This document shows positions 13,988-17,726 of a stretch of 17,726 nucleotides of DNA, piece by piece. Both the position numbers and the translations under genes were made by a program. Source of the stretch: an uncultured Devosia sp. (GTDB taxonomy: Bacteria > Pseudomonadota > Alphaproteobacteria > Rhizobiales > Devosiaceae); NCBI RefSeq assembly GCF_946479885.1, contig NZ_CAMLHM010000071.1, positions 1 to 17,726 of the forward strand, written 5' to 3'. A model generated the notes under the pieces. The model did not search any database and was not told the DNA's origin. It saw nothing but the letters and a program-made list of their open reading frames with translations. Position 1 is the first letter of the stretch. Every line of letters begins with the position of its first letter.

Positions 13988-14254
13988 TCAGGCCGGGGTT
14001 TTGGGCGGCTTGGGCACCACGCCCGAGCAGGTGGTGATGCCCTGGTCGCGGGCACAGGTCACATCCAGCCCGGAATCGGTCTTGCAGGTGCCGGCATTGT
14101 TGCCATGGGACGTGAAGTCGCCGCCCATGCTGGCGCAATTGCCGGCAAACTGGCCGATATTGAGCTTGGTTGAGGTATTGTAGAAATTGTCGACGGCGAA
14201 GGCCGGCACGATGGACAGCCCGAGGGCGGCGAGAATGGCAAGAGTGGTTTTCAC
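13988..14254 (-). CDS. Small secreted four-cysteine protein, unknown function
   Basis: The 88-residue product has a clean signal peptide (two lysine-flanked start residues, hydrophobic core at about 5-18, AFA cleavage after residue 20), leaving a mature protein of about 68 residues. The mature part contains four cysteines (C40, C57, C67, C76), compatible with two disulfides, is rich in Gly, Asn, Thr and Ser, and ends in a Pro/Lys tail. It contains no motif I can name. The start is GTG at 14254, with GGGAGA upstream at normal spacing; no ATG fits. It lies between the idnO-like gene and gntK on the opposite strand, with no space at its 3' end. It could be a periplasmic accessory factor or an unrelated insertion. 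Confidence 0.78.
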   Translation of the reverse strand: MKTTLAILAALGLSIVPAFAVDNFYNTSTKLNIGQFAGNCASMGGDFTSHGNNAGTCKTDSGLDVTCARDQGITTCSGVVPKPPKTPA

Positions 14255-14407
14255 GGCAGTTCTCCCATCTGGTCCGGTTCCGGCACCATGCCGCCCCGGA
14301 GATCGACAGACTGCCCGAGAGAACCTGCACCCACGCTGGCGCAGCCATTTAGCTGGCGTTCAGCCCGCCAGCCTCAACCACGAACTGCCTCCGAGGAGAC
14401 GTCTTTC

Positions 14408-14950
14408 ATGCCGTTGATTCCCGCCCGCATCATCATCGTCATGGGCGTCAGCTCCTCCGGCAAGTCGACCGTTGGCCAGGCCATTGCCCGTCGCCTGCAC
14501 GCCCCGTTTCTCGATGGCGACGGCTACCACCCCGAGGCCAATGTCGAAAAAATGCGCGCCGGCATACCCCTGACCGATGATGATCGCTGGCCCTGGCTCG
14601 AACGGCTGGCGCGCGCCCTGCATGACGCCGCCGACCCCAAGGGCGTCGCCATCGGCGCCTGCTCCGCCCTGCGCCGCACCTATCGCGACTATCTGACCGA
14701 AAAGGCCGGCGAGCCCATTCTCTTCGTCCATCTCGCCGGCAGCCGGGAGGTGATCGCCGAGCGCATGGCCAAGCGCAAGCACGAATACATGCCGACCAGC
14801 CTGCTCGACAGCCAGTTCGCCACCCTCGAACCGCCTGATCCGGCCGAGGAGAATGTCCTGGTCGTGCCCGTGACCGACAGCGTCGACAAGATCACCCAGT
14901 CGGTGACCAAGTCGCTCGACCACCTCAAAAGTTTCAAGCGCTGGCAATAG
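14408..14950 (+). CDS. gntK: Gluconokinase
   Basis: Gluconokinase phosphorylates D-gluconate with ATP to 6-phosphogluconate in the cytosol, supplying Gnd or the Entner-Doudoroff pathway. The 180-residue length matches the short P-loop family (E. coli GntK/IdnK type) rather than the FGGY type. The Walker A motif is GVSSSGKST (13-21), followed by the family's substrate motif DGDGYHP (36-42) and by the NVEKMRAGIPLTDDDRWPWL block (about 45-64). The C-terminal part, with HEYMPTSLLDSQFATLE, is also characteristic. The ATG at 14408 has GAGGAGA eight bases upstream. A 7-bp hairpin (14352-14372) lies in its leader. The last 17 bases overlap the convergent ASCH-like gene. Confidence 0.95.
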   Translation: MPLIPARIIIVMGVSSSGKSTVGQAIARRLHAPFLDGDGYHPEANVEKMRAGIPLTDDDRWPWLERLARALHDAADPKGVAIGACSALRRTYRDYLTEKAGEPILFVHLAGSREVIAERMAKRKHEYMPTSLLDSQFATLEPPDPAEENVLVVPVTDSVDKITQSVTKSLDHLKSFKRWQ

Positions 14951-15509
14951 TCCGGGCGAGCCAGGCCTGGCCGCGCGGCGACAGGCGATAGCCCACGTCG
15001 AGGCTTTCCGTCAGTCCCAGCGCCTTGAGCCGCCGGACATTGCTCTTGAACTTGAGCTTTTCGACGCCCAGCGTCGCCGCAAGCTCCTGTGCCGAATGAC
15101 CGGGCTGTTGACCGATCAATTCCAGCGTGCGGCGCACCCAAGGCGTGCCGCCGTCCATCCGGGCCAGCGTCTGGCCAATGGCTTCGGCATCCGCGTCCGA
15201 GAGCGCCGCAGTGTCACGCAGCGCCACCCGCGGGTCGTCTCCCACATAGTGCAGGCGAATGCGGTAAAGCGTTCCCTTGCGGTCGCCGAGCATGGCGTCG
15301 AGCTCGTCGCGCCCGCCAAAGCCGGCACGCTTGAGGTCCTCGGCCGTCACCGCGTTGAGCGCCACCACATCCACGGCATCGATCGCCAGCACGCCGGCCG
15401 CGGTGGTGAGCGTACCACCGGCCTTCACCGTCGGCCGGACCCAGCGCCGAAAGGCCGTATCCACCCGGCCCGACACGATGGCCTCGAAATCGTCTGCACT
15501 GATCAGCAT
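14934..15509 (-). CDS. ASCH-like domain protein with C-terminal winged-helix region
   Basis: The 191-residue protein appears to have two parts. The N-terminal half (about 1-110) resembles an ASCH/PUA-like RNA-binding fold: SGRVDTAFRRWVRPTVKAGG (about 13-32) matches the basic G-x(n)-FRRW pattern of that group, followed by beta strands that end in LYRIRLHYVGDD. The C-terminal half (about 120-190) looks like a winged helix, with a recognition-like helix (SAQELAATLGVEKLKFKSNV, about 139-158) and a wing ending in YRLSPRGQAWL. The function is unknown; ASCH proteins are linked to RNA or nucleoside chemistry. The ATG at 15509 has a strong GGAAGAAG site. It lies 58 bp after the MerR/TipAS gene and overlaps gntK at its end by 17 bases. 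Confidence 0.7.
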   Translation of the reverse strand: MLISADDFEAIVSGRVDTAFRRWVRPTVKAGGTLTTAAGVLAIDAVDVVALNAVTAEDLKRAGFGGRDELDAMLGDRKGTLYRIRLHYVGDDPRVALRDTAALSDADAEAIGQTLARMDGGTPWVRRTLELIGQQPGHSAQELAATLGVEKLKFKSNVRRLKALGLTESLDVGYRLSPRGQAWLARTIASA

Positions 15510-15567
15510 GCTCTTCTTCCTGTTCCAACTGCGCGCGCCGGCCTGTCACACCGACGCGCGATCTACG

Positions 15568-16341
15568 TCATTCCGCCTGTCGCTTAGCCCAGGACCGCAT
15601 CGCTGTCGTTAGGTAGTCAGCAAAGCCCGGTGCAATCGCTTCGTAACGAGCGCGAAAATCCGGATGCTCATAGACATCGGCGAGCCCGGCATAGGCCGCG
15701 GGCGAGCAGCCCCTGCCCCACGACCGCCCCACCCAGGCGCGGTGCCGCCCGATCAGCGGATCAAGACTGGCCGCCTGCGGCGGGATGCCCCGGCGCAACC
15801 CCTCGGCAAGCCCCTGCTCTACGGCCTCCAGCTCCGCTATTGCGGCCGCCATCTCGTCCTTGCCCATGTCGGACATGGCTTTGCGGCTGCGCTCGATTTG
15901 CGCCTCCATGTCCCCGCCATAGCGATCGATGAGCCAGGCCTCATACTCTGCCTGCTTCTCGGGCGACACCACGCCCGAATACAAATCCGCGTCCTTCATG
16001 GCGCGATCTCCTTTCAGTCTGGCGATCGTGCGGTCGATCGTCTTGACCATCCTGGCGTATCGCTTTGCTTGGCTTTCCAGGCGTTGGCGCTGCCGTTGCA
16101 GCGTCTGCACCCTGTCGAAGCCCGGCGCATCGAGGATGGCGCCGATCTCCGCGAGCGGAATATCGAGCTCTCGATGGATGAGAATCTGCTGCAGCCGCAG
16201 CAACTCCTCCTCGCCGTAGTAGCGATAGCGATTGTCGCCAGTAAACGCGGGCTTCAGGAGGCCAATCTCGTCATAGTGATGCAGCGCCCGCACCGAAATG
16301 CCGGCAAGCTGCGCCAGTTGATTGACTGTGTAGGTCTTCAT
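15568..16341 (-). CDS. MerR-family regulator with TipAS ligand-binding domain
   Basis: The 257-residue regulator has the MerR DNA-binding domain (1-70: a YTVNQLAQLAGISVRALHHYDEIGLL start and a wing with NRYRYY), a dimerising coiled coil rich in Gln/Arg/Leu (about 75-110) and a TipAS domain (about 120-250). This is the layout of TipAL from Streptomyces and SkgA from Caulobacter; TipAS binds bulky hydrophobic antibiotics such as thiopeptides or, in relatives, albicidin. The ATG at 16341 has GGAG about ten bases upstream; the open frame extends 13 codons further, but the predicted transcription start excludes these. The upstream promoter has the MerR 19-bp spacer with a dyad, so the gene is probably autoregulated. 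The inducer and other targets are unknown. Confidence 0.93.
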   Translation of the reverse strand: MKTYTVNQLAQLAGISVRALHHYDEIGLLKPAFTGDNRYRYYGEEELLRLQQILIHRELDIPLAEIGAILDAPGFDRVQTLQRQRQRLESQAKRYARMVKTIDRTIARLKGDRAMKDADLYSGVVSPEKQAEYEAWLIDRYGGDMEAQIERSRKAMSDMGKDEMAAAIAELEAVEQGLAEGLRRGIPPQAASLDPLIGRHRAWVGRSWGRGCSPAAYAGLADVYEHPDFRARYEAIAPGFADYLTTAMRSWAKRQAE

Positions 16342-16344
16342 TGG

Positions 16345-16369
16345 TCCACGTCTCCGCAAGACACGTGGA
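16345..16369. promoter_or_regulatory. Second dyad overlapping the -10 and start of the MerR/TipAS promoter
   Basis: TCCACGT (16345-16351) and ACGTGGA (16363-16369) form a 7-bp inverted repeat with an 11-nt spacer. It covers the predicted -10, transcription start and leader of the regulator gene. It could be a secondary protein site or a short mRNA hairpin near the 5' end. Confidence 0.35.
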
Positions 16370-16396
16370 TAGTCCCTCACGCCACGTCAGGGTCAA
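16366..16396 (-). promoter_or_regulatory. MerR-type promoter with 19-bp spacer and operator dyad
   Basis: On the minus strand TTGACC (16396-16391) and TATCCA (16371-16366) are separated by 19 bp, two longer than normal, which is the hallmark of MerR-activated promoters. The spacer holds a dyad, CCCTGACGTGGCGTGAGGG (16392-16374), where 7 of 9 base pairs match. The half-site CGTGAGG resembles, as I recall it, the TipA operator. The promoter lies inside the last codons of the CYTH gene and predicts a leader of about 18 bases before the regulator's ATG. Confidence 0.65.
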
Positions 16397-16880
16397 CAGC
16401 CCCCGGTGCCATTGCATCCGGAATGCCGTCCGCCCGCGACAGGCTCGCATTGTTGTAGCGGTCGTCCTGGCTGACTTCGGCCCCGACCCAGTCCGGCAGC
16501 GCCACCACCTGCTGCTCGTCGGTCAATTCGACCTCGGCGACGACCAACCCGGCATGGCGCCCCGCAAACACGTCGACCTCCCAGGTCAGCCCCGCATGCG
16601 GCACCCGATAGCGCCACTTTTCGATCACATGCGGTTCGGCCATGCCAAGCAGTTCGCGCGCATCGGCGAGAGGGATGTCGTATTCATACTCGGCCCGCGA
16701 TATGCCCTGCGCCGCACCCTTCAGCGTCAGCACGGCCTGCTCGTCATCCTGGGTCCGCACCCGCACGGTCGCCTTGGCATTGGACGACAGGTACCCCTGT
16801 CGCAGCAACGCGCTGCCCGTAGCCTCGGCCCGCCAGCCGTCCGACACGACGAGAAACTTGCGTTCGATCTCTTGGCCCAT
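16377..16880 (-). CDS. CYTH domain protein (triphosphate tunnel metalloenzyme)
   Basis: The 167-residue protein opens with the CYTH signature E-x-E-x-K (E4, E6, K8 in EIERKF) and shows the alternating charged strands of the triphosphate tunnel fold: TVRVRTQDDEQAVLTLKG (about 38-55), EYEYDIPL, EKWRYRV and WEVDVFAGRHAGLVVAEVEL (about 100-119). Members hydrolyse inorganic triphosphate or thiamine triphosphate, or cyclise ATP; bacterial single-domain forms are most often tripolyphosphatases, so that is the best guess. The ATG at 16880 lies two bases after the ogt stop, so the two are co-transcribed. Its 3' end contains the promoter of the following MerR/TipAS gene. Confidence 0.93.
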   Translation of the reverse strand: MGQEIERKFLVVSDGWRAEATGSALLRQGYLSSNAKATVRVRTQDDEQAVLTLKGAAQGISRAEYEYDIPLADARELLGMAEPHVIEKWRYRVPHAGLTWEVDVFAGRHAGLVVAEVELTDEQQVVALPDWVGAEVSQDDRYNNASLSRADGIPDAMAPGAVDPDVA

Positions 16881-16882
16881 CG

Positions 16883-17419
16883 CTAGAAACCGAACGTCAT
16901 CTGGCCGGCCGGCGTGCCCACCGACACGCCTTCGAGTTCCAGCATGCGTAGCTTCGATTCGGCCCCGCCCGGCGCCGAGAACCCGCCCGGCTTGCCATCG
17001 CTGGCCAGCACGCGATGACAGGGAATGATCAGTGGGATCGGATTGGCGCCCATCGCGGCGCCCACCGCCCGCGACAGCGTCACGTCGCCCAGTTCCCGCG
17101 CCAGCGCGCCATAGGTGGTCGTCTCGCCCCAGCCGATATCAAGCAGCAGCGCATAGGCCCTTCGGTTGAAATCGGAAATACCAGCCAGATCGAGCGGTAT
17201 GTCGGCAAAGTCGACAGCCTCGCCCGTGGCATAATCCTCGATCCGGTTGATCGCCGCCTCGACGACCCGCGTCGGCTCGCCGGCCTGCGCGCCACCGCGA
17301 TTGATCCGCTGCAGCAGCGCCGCATGCTCCATGCCCGGCAGCTGCACCCGCGCCACCCCGGCCTCGGTCCAGCCGATCCCGAATTCGCCCAGCGCCGTAT
17401 CGAACACCATGGTTTCCAT
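16883..17419 (-). CDS. ogt: Methylated-DNA--protein-cysteine S-methyltransferase
   Basis: This 178-residue suicide DNA-repair protein moves the methyl group from O6-methylguanine to its own cysteine. The active site is IPCHRV (132-137, acceptor C134), preceded by the helix-turn-helix region with the arginine-finger block SRAVGAAMGANP (116-127) and Y103 in TTYGALA. No AdaA-type zinc domain is fused, so it is the single-function Ogt type. The ATG at 17419 is used here; an ATG three codons later is an alternative, and neither has a strong ribosome-binding site. It is the first gene of a two-gene unit with the CYTH gene and is divergent from the dihydrofolate-reductase-family gene. Confidence 0.95.
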   Translation of the reverse strand: METMVFDTALGEFGIGWTEAGVARVQLPGMEHAALLQRINRGGAQAGEPTRVVEAAINRIEDYATGEAVDFADIPLDLAGISDFNRRAYALLLDIGWGETTTYGALARELGDVTLSRAVGAAMGANPIPLIIPCHRVLASDGKPGGFSAPGGAESKLRMLELEGVSVGTPAGQMTFGF

Positions 17420-17473
17420 CCGCCGACCTTACGGTTCGATCCCGCCATATGCCAGTGGCCGCGGCGGCACTGC

Positions 17474-17488
17474 TGACAGATGCTGTCA
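17474..17488. promoter_or_regulatory. Short dyad between ogt and the DHFR-family gene
   Basis: TGACAG (17474-17479) and CTGTCA (17483-17488) flank an ATG triplet, forming a perfect 6-bp inverted repeat in the 114-bp divergent region. A looser CAGTG/CACTG repeat lies just before it. Either could be an operator, but the evidence is only symmetry. Confidence 0.25.
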
Positions 17489-17533
17489 TGAGCCTGGGCG
17501 ACACCGGATTTTTCACTGCAAGGGAGCACATTC

Positions 17534-17726
17534 ATGGCCAGGATCGTCGGCTATATCGCCACCAGTCTCGACGGCTTCATCGCCACGCCGGATGAAAATC
17601 TCGATTGGCTCACCCAGCAGCCCGATCTCAACCTGGGCGAGCACGACTACCACACCTTCCTCAAATCCATCCGCACCGTGGTCATGGGCCGCGCCACTTA
17701 TGACTGGATCGCGCGCTATCCCGGCG
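17534..17726 (+). CDS. Dihydrofolate reductase family protein (RibD C-terminal-like), 5' part only
   Basis: The first 64 codons are present before the window ends. The start MARIVGYIATSLDGFIATPD, the Asp/Leu block that follows (ENLDWL) and RTVVMGRATYDWI (about 47-59) match the RibD C-terminal/dihydrofolate-reductase-like family of small NADPH-dependent reductases. Most stand-alone members have no known substrate and are not the true folate enzyme. AAGGGAG seven bases before the ATG is a strong ribosome-binding site. It is divergent from ogt. Confidence 0.85.
   Translation, partial: MARIVGYIATSLDGFIATPDENLDWLTQQPDLNLGEHDYHTFLKSIRTVVMGRATYDWIARYPG

Noticed and set aside
14352..14372. Hairpin GCTGGCG/CGCCAGC in the gntK leader as a riboswitch or attenuator
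   Set aside because: Only a 7-bp stem with a 7-nt loop, no T tract and no known aptamer features; left as a simple leader hairpin.

Overview
The window is chromosomal DNA from a GC-rich alphaproteobacterium, most likely of the order Hyphomicrobiales (Rhizobiales); a Devosia-like genus is a guess from overall gene style, not a proven assignment. Support comes from families typical of that group: a BTLCP/LapG-type transglutaminase-like peptidase, a DUF3126 protein, a CHCC zinc-finger protein next to a FAD monooxygenase, a TipAS-type MerR regulator, and a perfect CtrA-type box (TTAA-N7-TTAA). It reads as ordinary, densely packed chromosome: no phage, IS element, CRISPR array, tRNA or rRNA was seen.

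Layout. 1-1080: BTLCP periplasmic peptidase, then a 141-bp near-perfect palindromic intergenic element and a strong terminator. 1081-2270: divergent pair of membrane proteins of unknown function flanking the CtrA-type box. 2274-4327 (minus strand): alpha/beta hydrolase, cysE (serine acetyltransferase, with a readable promoter) and DUF3126. 4472-7850 (plus strand): CHCC zinc-finger protein and FAD monooxygenase as a close pair, then a TetA-like MFS transporter overlapping a GNAT acetyltransferase. 7847-10765 (minus): a large autotransporter with five ~52-residue passenger repeats. 10861-11534 (minus): NTF2-like protein plus a 97-residue orphan. 11601-14950: gluconate module, with gnd (minus) divergent from an idnO-like gluconate 5-dehydrogenase (plus), a small secreted four-cysteine protein (minus) and gluconokinase gntK (plus). 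14934-17419 (minus): ogt, a CYTH protein, a MerR/TipAS regulator and an ASCH-like/winged-helix protein. 17534-end: start of a dihydrofolate-reductase-family gene cut by the window edge.

How genes work together. The clearest pathway is gluconate use: 5-ketogluconate <-> gluconate (IdnO-like), gluconate -> 6-phosphogluconate (GntK), 6-phosphogluconate -> ribulose-5-phosphate (Gnd). The clearest regulatory signal is the promoter of the TipAS-type regulator: -35 and -10 elements separated by 19 bp with a dyad in between, the hallmark of MerR-family control, placed inside the 3' end of the upstream CYTH gene. Three convergent gene pairs meet with no intergenic space (stops sharing CTAG, stops abutting as TGATCA, and a 17-nt overlap). 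No wholly new multi-gene system could be demonstrated; the best leads are the MerR/TipAS promoter and its neighbours, the palindromic element, the CtrA-type box controlling two unknown membrane proteins, and the small four-cysteine secreted protein inside the gluconate module.
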